From contig JBBFLD010000001.1 of NCBI GenBank assembly GCA_037481715.1, positions 310,001 to 374,000 of the forward strand: 64,000 bases of DNA, in the 5' to 3' direction. Shown piece after piece: positions 1-9,322 of this stretch. The notes under the pieces were generated by a model that saw nothing but the letters and a program-made list of their open reading frames with translations, ran no database searches and had not been told where the DNA came from. Both the position numbers and the translations under genes were made by a program. Position 1 is the first letter of the stretch. Each line of letters begins with the position of its first letter. This stretch comes from Rosettibacter sp037481715 (lineage in GTDB: Bacteria; Bacteroidota; Ignavibacteria; Ignavibacteriales; Melioribacteraceae).

Positions 1-796
1 TCCTTATGTGAAATTTGGAGGTATGAAGTTTATTGAGGCTGCACATGTTAAAGATTTACTTTCTTTTTTAAGAATCGCAGCAAATCCACTCGACTTTGTA
101 AGCTGGTATCGTGTTTTATTATTACACGAAGGAATTGGTCCAAAAAAAGCTCAACAAATAATGGATGAAATTGCAAAGAATAATTTATCCATTAAACGAG
201 AACCTGAAACAACTATCAGCAAAAAGTATAACGACAAAATTTTCAATTTATTTTCACTTCTGCATGAAATTCATACAAAAAATCAACTGCCTGCAGATAA
301 AGCTGAACAGGCATTAAAATATTATGAACCACTCTTTGTAGAAAAATATGACGACTGGAACAAACGCAAAAAAGATTTAGACATTTTTATAAACATTGCA
401 GAAAATTACAGAAGTCTCGACAGCTTTTTAGCAGACATGGCACTTGAACCTCCTCAGGATTCTGTAATTGATGTTGAAGCAACAGATAAAGAAAAAGAAT
501 TTGTAACGCTTTCAACAATTCATTCAGCTAAAGGATTAGAATGGCATACAGTTTTTATTATTCATGCAATTGATGGTTTCTTCCCTTCAAGCCAATCCTT
601 TGAAAAATTAGAAACTCTTGAAGAAGAGAGAAGATTGATGTATGTGGCAGCAACAAGAGCTAAACAAAATCTATATGTCTGTTATCCAATGAATATTTTT
701 GACCGATACAATGGAACAACTTATGCAAAACCTTCACGTTTCATACAAGGAATTACAGAAGATAAAGCTGACTACTGGCTAATCGAAGAAGAATAA
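1..796 (+). CDS. UvrD/PcrA-family ATP-dependent DNA helicase, C-terminal part (cut by window start)
   Basis: This is the C-terminal part of a superfamily 1A 3'-5' DNA helicase. The reading frame is open from base 2 and begins PYVKFGGMKFIEAAHVKD, the usual sequence before helicase motif IV in UvrD/PcrA/Rep proteins, so the true start lies outside the window. Visible motifs are HVKDLLSFLRIAANP, VTLSTIHSAKGLEW (motif V) and EEERRLMYVAATRAK (motif VI, with the arginine finger). It ends soon after motif VI, without the Tudor-like C-terminal domain of full-length PcrA. The distinct 727-residue PcrA-like helicase at 49914-52097 is complete, so this genome has at least two UvrD-type helicases. The family unwinds DNA during repair and replication restart. 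Family assignment is secure; which paralogue it is cannot be decided from the fragment. Confidence 0.93.
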   Translation, partial: PYVKFGGMKFIEAAHVKDLLSFLRIAANPLDFVSWYRVLLLHEGIGPKKAQQIMDEIAKNNLSIKREPETTISKKYNDKIFNLFSLLHEIHTKNQLPADKAEQALKYYEPLFVEKYDDWNKRKKDLDIFINIAENYRSLDSFLADMALEPPQDSVIDVEATDKEKEFVTLSTIHSAKGLEWHTVFIIHAIDGFFPSSQSFEKLETLEEERRLMYVAATRAKQNLYVCYPMNIFDRYNGTTYAKPSRFIQGITEDKADYWLIEEE

Positions 797-898
797 TTTT
801 TCAAAAATATTTTTTTTGATAATCATATTATGTTCCAATCAAGAATAAAACAATCATCTTTAATATATTTCGTGACAAAAAATTTTAGAGGTTGAAAT

Positions 899-2356
899 TT
901 GGAAAATATAAGAGTTCGCTTTGCCCCGAGTCCAACTGGCTATTTACATGTTGGTGGACTCAGAACAGCACTTTATAATTATTTATTTGCAAGAAAAAAT
1001 AATGGCAAATTCATTTTGAGAATAGAAGATACCGACAGAAGCCGATATGTTGAAGGAGCAGTTGAAAATTTAATTGAATCACTAAAATGGTGTGGACTTA
1101 ATTATGATGAAGGTCCAGATATTGGAGGAGATTTTGGACCTTACATGCAATCACAGCGGCTTGAAATTTATCAGAAATATGCACAGGAATTAATTACAAA
1201 AGGTCATGCCTATTATTGTTTTTGCACACCTGAAAGACTTGAAACATTAAGAAAAGAACAACAATTACAAAAATTGCCGCAAGCAAAATATGATAAGCAT
1301 TGTCTTCATCTTTCAAAATCTGAAATTGAAGAAAAATTGAATTCTCAAATTCCATTTGTAATTCGACTTAATGTTGAACCAAATCAAAAAATAATTTTTG
1401 AAGATGTAATTAGAGGAACAGTTGAATTCGACAGCAACAATATTGACGACCAAATTTTAATTAAAAGTGATGGTTATCCTACTTATCACATGGCAAATGT
1501 TGTTGATGACCATCTTATGAAAATAACTCATGTTATTCGTGGAGAAGAATGGCTCTCCTCTACTCCAAAACATATTTTATTATATGATTATTTCAATTGG
1601 GAAAAACCAATATTTGCTCATTTGCCTCTCCTGCTAAATCCCGACAGATCTAAATTGAGCAAAAGACAAGGTGATGTTGCAGTTGAAGACTATCGTGCTA
1701 AAGGATATTTGAAAGAAGCATTAATAAATTTTGTTGCATTGCTTGGATGGAACGCAGGTGATGATAAAGAATTTTATTACATGGATGAACTGATAGAAAA
1801 ATTTTCACTTGAAAGAGTTAACAAATCAGGGGCAGTTTTTGATATCGATAAATTAAACTGGCTAAATGCAGAACATTTAAGAAAAAAACCTGATGAAGAA
1901 ATTTTATCAATGTTGAAAGATTATATCAAAACAACAGAATATGCTGGTAGAAATTTAGCTGATTCATTTTTATTAAATATCATCCATGCAATGAAGGAAA
2001 GAGTCTCTTTTGTTCATGAATTTGTAACTAATTGCAAATACTTTTATGAAGCACCAACTGAATATGAACAAAAAGCAATTGAAAAGAATTGGAAAGCAGA
2101 TACACCAGAATTATTAAAGAAATTAATTGAAAGATTTTCTTCCCTGAATAATCCTTCTAAAGAAGATTTTGAAAATCAATTAAATAAAATTGCAGAAGAA
2201 CTAAACATTGGCAAAGGTAAATTAATTCATCCTTTAAGATTGGCTGTATCAGGACAAAGCACAGGACCTGGAATATTTGATATTTTGTTTATACTTGGGA
2301 AAGATGAAGTAATAAAAAGAATAAATGCTGCAATAGAAAGAATTCCTAAACTTTAA
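899..2356 (+). CDS. gltX: Glutamyl-tRNA synthetase
   Basis: Class Ic aminoacyl-tRNA synthetase that charges tRNA(Glu) with glutamate in the cytoplasm. The protein is 485 residues, normal for bacterial GluRS. The N-terminus RVRFAPSPTGYLHVGGLRTAL carries the HIGH-type signature (HVGG), and SKLSKRQGDVAV supplies the KMSKS-type loop (KLSKR). The start is a TTG at 899, chosen because AGAGG lies 7 nt upstream and the family N-terminus begins right after it; no in-frame ATG fits. A glutaminyl-tRNA synthetase gene lies tail to tail with it (2402-4096). The gltX stop codon overlaps the A-tract that serves as the U-tract of the glnS terminator on the other strand. Assignment is essentially certain. Confidence 0.97.
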   Translation: MENIRVRFAPSPTGYLHVGGLRTALYNYLFARKNNGKFILRIEDTDRSRYVEGAVENLIESLKWCGLNYDEGPDIGGDFGPYMQSQRLEIYQKYAQELITKGHAYYCFCTPERLETLRKEQQLQKLPQAKYDKHCLHLSKSEIEEKLNSQIPFVIRLNVEPNQKIIFEDVIRGTVEFDSNNIDDQILIKSDGYPTYHMANVVDDHLMKITHVIRGEEWLSSTPKHILLYDYFNWEKPIFAHLPLLLNPDRSKLSKRQGDVAVEDYRAKGYLKEALINFVALLGWNAGDDKEFYYMDELIEKFSLERVNKSGAVFDIDKLNWLNAEHLRKKPDEEILSMLKDYIKTTEYAGRNLADSFLLNIIHAMKERVSFVHEFVTNCKYFYEAPTEYEQKAIEKNWKADTPELLKKLIERFSSLNNPSKEDFENQLNKIAEELNIGKGKLIHPLRLAVSGQSTGPGIFDILFILGKDEVIKRINAAIERIPKL

Positions 2357-2394
2357 AAAAAAATTTCCTGCTCGTATATGCCGAGCAGGAAATT
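2355..2394 (-). terminator. Rho-independent terminator of glnS
   Basis: A perfect 13-bp stem (AATTTCCTGCTCG at 2362-2374 paired with 2382-2394) encloses a 7-nt loop. On the minus strand it is followed by a run of T (complement of the A-tract 2355-2363), as expected for a terminator of glnS, which ends at 2402. On the plus strand the hairpin follows gltX directly but is trailed by A rather than T, so it should act mainly on glnS and perhaps protect the 3' end of gltX. Confidence 0.85.
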
Positions 2395-2401
2395 AAAAAA
2401 A

Positions 2402-4096
2402 TTAATTTGAATCTTTCTTCCAGCTTTCTTTTAATGTAACAGTTCTATTAAAAACCAACTTTTCACTTGTAGAATATTTTGTATCAACACAAAAATAACC
2501 ATTTCTTTCAAACTGGAATTTGTCGCCCGGCTTAGCATTTTTTAGCGATGGTTCAATCAAAGCATCTGGAATTATTGTTAAAGAATTTGGATTAATATAA
2601 TCGAGCCAATTTTCAAATGCTGCTGGTTCTTCAACTGTGAATAATCTGTCGTATAATCTTACTTCAGCTTTTTCTGCATGTCGTGCAGAAACCCAGTGAA
2701 TAGTTCCTTTTACTTTTTTATTGCTTTTACCGCTTCCGCTTTTTGTATCGGGGTCATAAGTGCATCTCAATTCAACAACTTCGCCCTTATCATTTTTAAT
2801 TACTTCTTCGCATTTTATGATGTATGCATATCTTAATCTTACCTCTCCATTTGGAACTAAACGATGATAGCCCTTCGGAGGATTTTCCATAAAATCTGTT
2901 TTTTCGATATAAATTTCTTTTGAGAATGGAACTTTTCTTGTTCCTGCAGTCAAATCTTCTGGATTATTAATTGCTTCAAGCTCTTCAACCAAATCATCCG
3001 GATAATTAGTTATAACAACTTTTAATGGATTAAGAACTACCATTGCGCGTTGAGCTCTCTTATTCAAATCTTCACGAATTGCATATTCAAGCAAAGCAAT
3101 ATCTGTTAAAGCATCTCGTTTGGCAACTCCAATTATTTCTGTAAAATTTCTTATAGCTTCTGGAGTATAACCTCTTCTTCTCAAACCAGAAATTGTTGGC
3201 ATTCTTGGATCATCCCAGCCGTCAACATAACCTTCTTGAACAAGCTGGAGAAGTTTTCTTTTGCTCATCACAGTGTAACTTAAATTCAAACGGGCAAATT
3301 CAATTTGCTGCGGATGATAAATTCCAAGCTGATCAAGAAACCAATCATACAAAGGTCTGTGATTTTCAAATTCAAGTGTGCATATTGAGTGAGTTATTCC
3401 TTCAATTGAATCTTCAAGTCCATGAGCCCAATCATAAGTTGGATAGATACACCATTTGTTCCCCTGTCTGTGATGAGGCTGATGAATAATTCGATACATA
3501 ACAGGATCGCGCATATTCAAGTTTGGAGAAGCCATATCAATTTTAGCTCGAAGAGTTTTGGCTCCATCAGGAAATTCACCCTTGCGCATTCTTTCAAACA
3601 AATCAAGATTTTCTTCTACACTACGGTTGCGATATGGACTTTCAATCCCGGGTTCAGTTAAAGTTCCTCTTGTTTTTCTTATTTCTTCTGCACTTAAATC
3701 ACAAACATATGCTTTCCCTTTTTTTATTAATTCCACTGCCCATTGATACATTTGTTCAAAATAATCTGAAGCGAAGAATAATCTATCTTCAAAATCTGCC
3801 CCAAGCCATTTTACATCTTCAATAATTGAATTAACATATTCAACTTCTTCTTTTTCAGGATTAGTATCATCAAATCGAAGATTAAACTTACCGCCGTAAT
3901 GTTGAGCAATTCCGTAATTCAAACAAATTGCTTTTGCATGTCCAATATGAAGATAACCATTTGGTTCAGGAGGAAAACGAGTGTGCACTCTTCCACCCCA
4001 CCTATTAGTTCTTATATCTTCATCAATCAATTCATAAATAAAATTTTTTGGCTTTTTCTCCGAAGGATTTTCAAGTTTGTTATTCTTTTCTTCCAT
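2402..4096 (-). CDS. glnS: Glutaminyl-tRNA synthetase
   Basis: Charges tRNA(Gln) directly with glutamine, so this organism need not rely only on the GatCAB transamidation route. The class Ic signature FPPEPNGYLHIGHAKAI lies near residue 40, VMSKRKLLQLV is the KMSKS loop, and the C-terminal anticodon-binding beta-barrels include KGTIHWVSARHAEKAEVRLYD. The length, about 564 residues, matches bacterial GlnRS. An in-frame TTG at 4105 would add three residues; the ATG at 4096 (MEEKNNKL) is preferred because nothing resembling a ribosome site precedes the TTG. The gene ends at the strong hairpin shared with gltX. Confidence in the function is very high. Confidence 0.97.
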   Translation of the reverse strand: MEEKNNKLENPSEKKPKNFIYELIDEDIRTNRWGGRVHTRFPPEPNGYLHIGHAKAICLNYGIAQHYGGKFNLRFDDTNPEKEEVEYVNSIIEDVKWLGADFEDRLFFASDYFEQMYQWAVELIKKGKAYVCDLSAEEIRKTRGTLTEPGIESPYRNRSVEENLDLFERMRKGEFPDGAKTLRAKIDMASPNLNMRDPVMYRIIHQPHHRQGNKWCIYPTYDWAHGLEDSIEGITHSICTLEFENHRPLYDWFLDQLGIYHPQQIEFARLNLSYTVMSKRKLLQLVQEGYVDGWDDPRMPTISGLRRRGYTPEAIRNFTEIIGVAKRDALTDIALLEYAIREDLNKRAQRAMVVLNPLKVVITNYPDDLVEELEAINNPEDLTAGTRKVPFSKEIYIEKTDFMENPPKGYHRLVPNGEVRLRYAYIIKCEEVIKNDKGEVVELRCTYDPDTKSGSGKSNKKVKGTIHWVSARHAEKAEVRLYDRLFTVEEPAAFENWLDYINPNSLTIIPDALIEPSLKNAKPGDKFQFERNGYFCVDTKYSTSEKLVFNRTVTLKESWKKDSN

Positions 4097-4340
4097 ATTC
4101 CACAATAAATGTTTTATAATTTATTACAAAGTTACTGAAATATAAAAAGGAGCTCAACACATCAATGAAAATATATGTATTAAAACTTGTTAATGATTTC
4201 TAAAGTATTTTCATAAAACTATTCAGTCAATAAATTTCGGTGCATTTGGGGAATAATTTTGATTAAATTAATCCAATTAAAAACCGATAATATTATGCAG
4301 AGAAAGCTATTTTCTTAAAAAAGTCCTAAGGACTAAGAAT

Positions 4341-6824
4341 ATGAAAACAAAAATTTTAAAGATTATCTCCTCAAGTTTTCCTTTGTTAATTTTTATTACT
4401 ATGTCAATTCTTTTCATCAACGTTATTGAATTTGAAAAGTCAATTAATTTCAAAAGTCAAACATTGTTCTGGAGTTCGTTATCAGGTCTTGTAATCAGCT
4501 TCTTATTTGCAATTTATTATTATCTTGGAGTTGAAGCATCATTAAGAAAAATCAAATCATACATTAAGAAAATAGCTGAAAATGATACTCTTTCAATATC
4601 GACCGCACTAACAGAATTATCACACGGAAATTTAACTGCAGAAATAAAATTCAATTCCAACAACATTGATTATAATTTTGGTTTAATGCAAGATATTGTT
4701 GAAGATTTAAATTCCATTGTATCGAACTTGACTGATGCAAGCAAAGAATTCAACACAGCTACAGATGTTCCATGCAAAAGATTATTTTATGTTGGAGCTG
4801 ATTCATATCTTGAAGGCAGAAAATGTGCCGAAGCTATGATTGAAGGATTAAAAGGGAAAGGAAAAGTTGCAATTATTATTGAAAGATTTGGTGTAATAGG
4901 ACAGGAACTGAGAAGAAAAGGATTTCAAAATTATCTTAAAGAAAATTCTCCACAAATTGTTATTGTTGATGTTGTAGAGGGTTATAATAATCCAGATTTA
5001 TATTTAGAAAAAACTAAATGGCTTCTCAATAAGTATCCAGATTTATCAGGAATCTATATCACTCATGATGGCGGTGGTTTTTCAAAAACAATAAAGGAAT
5101 TAAAACTAAAAGATAAATTGAAAATTGTCTGTCATGATATGAGCAACAGGACAATGAATTTAATAGCAAATGGAGAAATTTATGCTACTTTATCTCAGAA
5201 TGAATTTGCTCAGGGTTACAATCCTGTTGTTCATTTATTCAATCATATTGTTGCAAATTGGGTACCGCCAAATCCTCGATTATTAACAGAGCTGCAATTA
5301 ATAACAAAAGAAAATTATCACAAATACTGGCATCCTCAAAAAGGCGTTATTGAAAATGAAGAAAGTATTTTGAAAAGACCTAAACCGATTAAGGAATCAA
5401 ACAAATTAATTAAAATTGCTGTTTTGGGAAGAGAAGGTTCAGATTTCTGGGTATCATTCAAAAAAGGAGTTGATGCAGCATCAAACATTTTAAGAAAATA
5501 CAATGCCCAAGTAGATTGGATTATTCCTGAAGGTTCACACACAGAAAAAAGCTTTAATATTAGTGCAGAAATTTATGGTGCAGCAATTGAAAAATGCATA
5601 GAGAAAAAATACGATGCAATTTGTACCGGTATTTATGATAAAAATTTAGTTACATACATAAACAAGGCTGTTGATAAAGGAATTCCTGTAGCAACCTTTA
5701 ATAGTGAACCAATGAGTTTACGCGGTCTACTGAAAACTTTATCGGAAAGAACAATTAAATTATCCGAGTTTAGCAAAAATTTATCTAAAGTTGCAAATAA
5801 TACCATTGAAATTACAAATAACAATGCTGCTTCAATTCAAAATATGGTAAGAAGTTTAACAGAAGAAGCTACTTCTGTAAATACAGCAAATTCAAACATA
5901 GAACAAATTTCTGCTGCAATAAATAACATTGCCAAAGATTCACATGAACAATTAGTTGCATCCAATCAAGTATCCTCTGCAGTAAATGAAATTGCAAAAG
6001 CAGTTGATGTTGCCAATAAAATTGTTTCATCAATTGTTAAATCTTCAGATGAATCTATAAAAGTTGCCAAGCAGGGCGAAAATTCTGTAATGAAAACAGT
6101 TGAACAGATGAAAGTAATAGAAGAAACTATTCAAAATTTTGCATTGAAAATTGAAGAGATGTTAAAACAATCCAGACAGATTGAAGAGATAATTCAAACA
6201 ATTGAATCAATTGCGGACCAAACAAATTTACTGGCATTAAATGCTGCGATCGAAGCTGCAAGAGCTGGAGAACATGGACGTGGATTTGCAGTTGTAGCTG
6301 ATGAGGTAAGAATTTTAGCAGAAAAATCTGCTGAGGCAACAAAACAAACTTCTAATATTATTTCAAAAGTTCAGCAGAATATTTCCAGTGCAAATGAATC
6401 AATTAAGACTATAGTAGAAAAAGTTAATTATGGAACTGATTTAGCTAATGAATCAGGGAAAGTCATCGAAAAGCTATTGAATTCTTATTTCAATATGAAC
6501 AAGCAAATTGAAAATATGGTTAATGCAAATAATACAATTTCAGATATAATGAATAGTTTACTGGAATCAACAGAAAAAATTTCGACTGTTATTCAGCAAA
6601 ATATGAGTGCAACAGAAGAATGCAGCCACAGTGTTAAACATACAGTTGAAATGATAAACAATATTTCAACAATAAGTGAATTTAATGCAAGTATGATAAA
6701 TGAAATTTCTGAAAAGACTGTTAATGCCAAAAACGAAGCAGAAGAACTTGGCAAAGTAGCCTCAAACTTATTGGAAATGGCAAATGAACTTCAGGCGGCA
6801 ACAGCACAATTTAAAATCGATTAA
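4341..6824 (+). CDS. Methyl-accepting chemotaxis protein with a cytoplasmic, lobe-swapped periplasmic-binding-protein-like domain
   Basis: A chemoreceptor of 827 residues. Two hydrophobic segments (about 11-30 and 42-62) are separated by only a dozen residues, so there is almost no periplasmic domain. A HAMP-like stretch follows to about residue 125. Residues about 148-340 (FYVGADSYLEGRKCAEAM ... GEIYATLSQNEFAQGY) resemble the C-terminal lobe of type 1 sugar-binding proteins, and about 355-470 (IKIAVLGREGSDFWVSFKKG ... GIPVATFNSEP) resemble the N-terminal lobe, so the usual order is reversed. The MCP signalling hairpin tip QTNLLALNAAIEAARAGEHG is near residue 625. The start ATG at 4341 has AAGGA 8 nt upstream. 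By topology the binding domain should be cytoplasmic. The MCP identity is certain; the ligand is unknown. Confidence 0.9.
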   Translation: MKTKILKIISSSFPLLIFITMSILFINVIEFEKSINFKSQTLFWSSLSGLVISFLFAIYYYLGVEASLRKIKSYIKKIAENDTLSISTALTELSHGNLTAEIKFNSNNIDYNFGLMQDIVEDLNSIVSNLTDASKEFNTATDVPCKRLFYVGADSYLEGRKCAEAMIEGLKGKGKVAIIIERFGVIGQELRRKGFQNYLKENSPQIVIVDVVEGYNNPDLYLEKTKWLLNKYPDLSGIYITHDGGGFSKTIKELKLKDKLKIVCHDMSNRTMNLIANGEIYATLSQNEFAQGYNPVVHLFNHIVANWVPPNPRLLTELQLITKENYHKYWHPQKGVIENEESILKRPKPIKESNKLIKIAVLGREGSDFWVSFKKGVDAASNILRKYNAQVDWIIPEGSHTEKSFNISAEIYGAAIEKCIEKKYDAICTGIYDKNLVTYINKAVDKGIPVATFNSEPMSLRGLLKTLSERTIKLSEFSKNLSKVANNTIEITNNNAASIQNMVRSLTEEATSVNTANSNIEQISAAINNIAKDSHEQLVASNQVSSAVNEIAKAVDVANKIVSSIVKSSDESIKVAKQGENSVMKTVEQMKVIEETIQNFALKIEEMLKQSRQIEEIIQTIESIADQTNLLALNAAIEAARAGEHGRGFAVVADEVRILAEKSAEATKQTSNIISKVQQNISSANESIKTIVEKVNYGTDLANESGKVIEKLLNSYFNMNKQIENMVNANNTISDIMNSLLESTEKISTVIQQNMSATEECSHSVKHTVEMINNISTISEFNASMINEISEKTVNAKNEAEELGKVASNLLEMANELQAATAQFKID

Positions 6825-7237
6825 CTTTTATCTGCTCCAACAAATTTTAATCTGTTAACTGCTCTTTGAAGTGAAGCTTCAGCTCTTTCAACATCAATTT
6901 TTTCTTTTCTTGAAGCAGATAATCTTTCTTTTGCACGTTGTAATGATTTTCTTGCTCTTTCAACATCTATTTCTTCTCTTCTTTCAACACTATCAGCAAG
7001 AATCAATATTTTATTTTTCAGTACTTCAATACTGCCGCCGCCAGTTGTAAATTCAGTTACAGTTCCGTTTAGTTCTTCTACCTTAATTCTCCCTATTTCG
7101 AATGTGCTGAGCAATGGTGCATGATTAAACAAAACCTGAAAACTTCCAAGTGTACCTGGAACAGTAACAGATTTTACTTTCCCTGAATAAACAATTTTTG
7201 ATGGTGTAATAATTTCTAAGTTAAGTTCTTTTATCAT
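6821..7237 (-). CDS. atpC: F-type ATP synthase epsilon subunit
   Basis: Epsilon subunit of the F1 head of ATP synthase, which couples the central stalk to rotation and restrains ATP hydrolysis. The N-terminal beta-sandwich is visible (LNLEIITPSKIVYSG, VPGTLGSFQVLFNHAPLLSTF), followed by the C-terminal helical hairpin rich in Arg and Ala (RRAEID-type region near residues 90-135). Its ATG overlaps the atpD stop by 4 nt, so the pair is translationally coupled. Its stop codon overlaps the stop of the converging chemoreceptor gene by 4 nt (TTAA). The length of 138 residues is normal. Confidence 0.95.
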   Translation of the reverse strand: MIKELNLEIITPSKIVYSGKVKSVTVPGTLGSFQVLFNHAPLLSTFEIGRIKVEELNGTVTEFTTGGGSIEVLKNKILILADSVERREEIDVERARKSLQRAKERLSASRKEKIDVERAEASLQRAVNRLKFVGADKS

Positions 7238-8646
7238 TGTGCTAATCTTTTTGCTTTTTCAACTGCTTCTTCAATTGTGCCTACATACATAAATGCCTGT
7301 TCAGGTAAATCATCATGTTTGCCTTCAAGAATTTCTTTGAATCCTTTAATTGTATCTTCAAGCTTAACATATTTTCCAGGTGTGCCTGTAAATTGTTCTG
7401 CAACATGGAAAGGCTGACTCAAAAATCTTTGAATTCTTCTTGCTCTTCTAACAATAATTTTATCTTCTTCAGAAAGTTCATCCATACCAAGAATATTAAT
7501 AATATCCTGTAAATCTTTGTATGCCTGTAAAATTTCTTTTACCTGTTTAGCAACACTGTAATGTTCCCAGCCAACAATATCTGGCTGCAGAATTCTTGAT
7601 GTAGAATCAAGAGGGTCTACCGCTGGATAAATTCCAAGTTCTGCAATTTGTCTGCTTAATACTGTTGTAGCATCAAGGTGCGAAAATGCTGTTGCAGGTG
7701 CAGGGTCTGTTAAGTCGTCCGCAGGAACATAAATTGCCTGAACAGATGTGATTGAACCTTTATCTGTTGATGTAATTCTTTCCTGAAGTTCTCCCATTTC
7801 TGTTGCAAGATTTGGTTGATAACCTACAGCAGAAGGCATTCTTCCAAGCAGAGCAGAAACTTCTGAACCAGCTTGAGTAAAACGGAATATGTTATCAATA
7901 AACAACAATACATCTCTTCCCTCTTCATCGCGGAAATATTCAGCAATAGTCAAACCTGTCAAACCAACTCTTAAACGAGCTCCAGGAGGTTCATTCATTT
8001 GTCCAAATACAAGAGCAGTTTTTGATAACACTCCAGATTCTTTCATTTCAAGCCAGAGGTCGTTGCCTTCACGAGTTCTTTCTCCAACTCCTGCGAATAC
8101 AGAATATCCGCCGTGTTGTTTAGCAATATTATGAATTAATTCCTGGATAATAACTGTTTTACCTACACCAGCCCCGCCAAACAAACCAGTCTTTCCACCT
8201 TTTGTATATGGTTCGAGTAAGTCGATTACTTTTATTCCTGTTTCAAACATTTCTTGTTTAGTTGCAAGATTATCAAATTTTGGTGCATGGCGGTGAATTG
8301 CATATCGTTTCTTTGCTTTAATTTCTCCTAATCCATCTATACCTTCACCAATTACATTGATTAATCTGCCGAGAGTTTCTGGGCCAACAGGAACAGTTAT
8401 AGGTTCACCAGTATCGTAAGCTTTCATTCCACGAACTAAACCATCAGTTGTATCCATTGCAACTGTTCTAACACGATTTTCTCCTAAGTGTTGTTGAACT
8501 TCAACAACTAATTCTTCTTCTTTCCCTTCTAAGTTGACTCTTGGAATTTTAACTGCATTATAAATTTTCGGTAAGTAGCCGTCTTGAAAGTCAATATCGA
8601 CGACAGGACCAATAACTTGAACAATTACACCTTCATTTGATGCCAT
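7234..8646 (-). CDS. atpD: F-type ATP synthase beta subunit
   Basis: Catalytic beta subunit of F1 ATP synthase. GGAGVGKT is the Walker A loop; GERTREGNDL, ALVFGQMNEPPGARLRVG and LLFIDNIFRFTQAGSEVS (Walker B region) are family hallmarks. The start is placed at the ATG 8646 (MASNEGVIVQVIGPVVDIDF, about 470 residues) rather than at the longer frame from 8679, because the family N-terminus aligns here and AGGTAG lies just upstream. Only atpD and atpC occur here. The other F0F1 genes must lie elsewhere, which matches the split atp operons known in Chlorobi and relatives. Confidence 0.97.
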   Translation of the reverse strand: MASNEGVIVQVIGPVVDIDFQDGYLPKIYNAVKIPRVNLEGKEEELVVEVQQHLGENRVRTVAMDTTDGLVRGMKAYDTGEPITVPVGPETLGRLINVIGEGIDGLGEIKAKKRYAIHRHAPKFDNLATKQEMFETGIKVIDLLEPYTKGGKTGLFGGAGVGKTVIIQELIHNIAKQHGGYSVFAGVGERTREGNDLWLEMKESGVLSKTALVFGQMNEPPGARLRVGLTGLTIAEYFRDEEGRDVLLFIDNIFRFTQAGSEVSALLGRMPSAVGYQPNLATEMGELQERITSTDKGSITSVQAIYVPADDLTDPAPATAFSHLDATTVLSRQIAELGIYPAVDPLDSTSRILQPDIVGWEHYSVAKQVKEILQAYKDLQDIINILGMDELSEEDKIIVRRARRIQRFLSQPFHVAEQFTGTPGKYVKLEDTIKGFKEILEGKHDDLPEQAFMYVGTIEEAVEKAKRLAQ

Positions 8647-8760
8647 TTTTCTACCTGTTTTAATAAAATTATTATGCAAAATTATGAAAGATGAAAGTGA
8701 TTTCCAAAAAACATATCACTCATTAAAAAGTTAAAAAATAAATTCTCGTTAAAATAAATT

Positions 8761-9312
8761 TCATGTAGATGGAATTTTTTCAACCAGTTCCATTCCCTTT
8801 TCCATTGCTTCTTTATTTAATGGAATGAGGTGATGATATCTTTCTGGCAAAACTTTTTTTAATGCTTCGAGAGCTGTTTCAAATGATATTATTGGTTTCT
8901 TTTTTAGATATGCACCAAGAATAATCATATTCATTACTCTTGTGTTCTTTAACATTGCAGCTTCGTTTGCAGCTTCAATTGGAATTATTTCTACATCATT
9001 TCTTGTGGGAGGAGTTAAAATTGTACTCGACTCATAAATTATTAAACCATCAGGTTTAACTGCATTTTGAAATTTATCGAGTGAAGGCTGATTGAGTGCA
9101 ATAAGTGTATCAAATTTACTAATGATTGGTGAACTTATTTTCGAATCACTAATTATTGTAATACAATTTGCAGTTCCTCCACGCATTTCTGGTCCATACG
9201 AAGGCATAAAGCTTACTTCTTTGCCTTCAAGAACACCGCCGTAGCATAAAATTTGTCCAAGAGACAAAACTCCTTGTCCACCAAAACCAGCAATTATAAT
9301 TTCTTCTGTCAT
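8761..9312 (-). CDS. 2-oxoacid:ferredoxin oxidoreductase, gamma subunit
   Basis: Gamma subunit of a four-subunit, CoA-dependent 2-oxoacid:ferredoxin oxidoreductase (KorC/VorC type), which oxidatively decarboxylates a 2-oxoacid to an acyl-CoA while reducing ferredoxin. The signature EIIIAGFGGQGVLSLGQIL is at the N-terminus and SFMPSYGPEMRGGTANC near residue 40; 183 residues is typical. It is the last of four cotranscribed genes in the order delta, alpha, beta, gamma. A good ribosome site (AAGGAG) precedes the ATG, and the gap to the beta gene is 10 nt. Substrate choice (2-oxoglutarate or branched-chain 2-oxoacids) is not settled by this subunit. Confidence 0.92.
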   Translation of the reverse strand: MTEEIIIAGFGGQGVLSLGQILCYGGVLEGKEVSFMPSYGPEMRGGTANCITIISDSKISSPIISKFDTLIALNQPSLDKFQNAVKPDGLIIYESSTILTPPTRNDVEIIPIEAANEAAMLKNTRVMNMIILGAYLKKKPIISFETALEALKKVLPERYHHLIPLNKEAMEKGMELVEKIPST

Positions 9313-9322
9313 GATTTTCTCC

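Noticed and set aside
899..901. TTG start of gltX as a sign of a truncated gene
   Set aside because: The family N-terminus begins right at this codon and a good ribosome site precedes it; ndk and one tiny ORF here also use TTG.
4324..4334. AGTCC-TAA-GGACT hairpin overlapping the ribosome site of the chemoreceptor gene
   Set aside because: Only 5 bp with a 3-nt loop; too weak to call a regulatory switch.
6821..6824. Overlapping stop codons of the chemoreceptor and atpC genes as a regulatory device
   Set aside because: TTAA is its own reverse complement, so abutting convergent stops arise easily; no hairpin is present.
8680..8760. AGTGAT...ATCACT hairpin between the oxidoreductase gamma gene and atpD
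   Set aside because: Six-bp AT-rich stem with a long loop and no good T-run; not convincing as a terminator.
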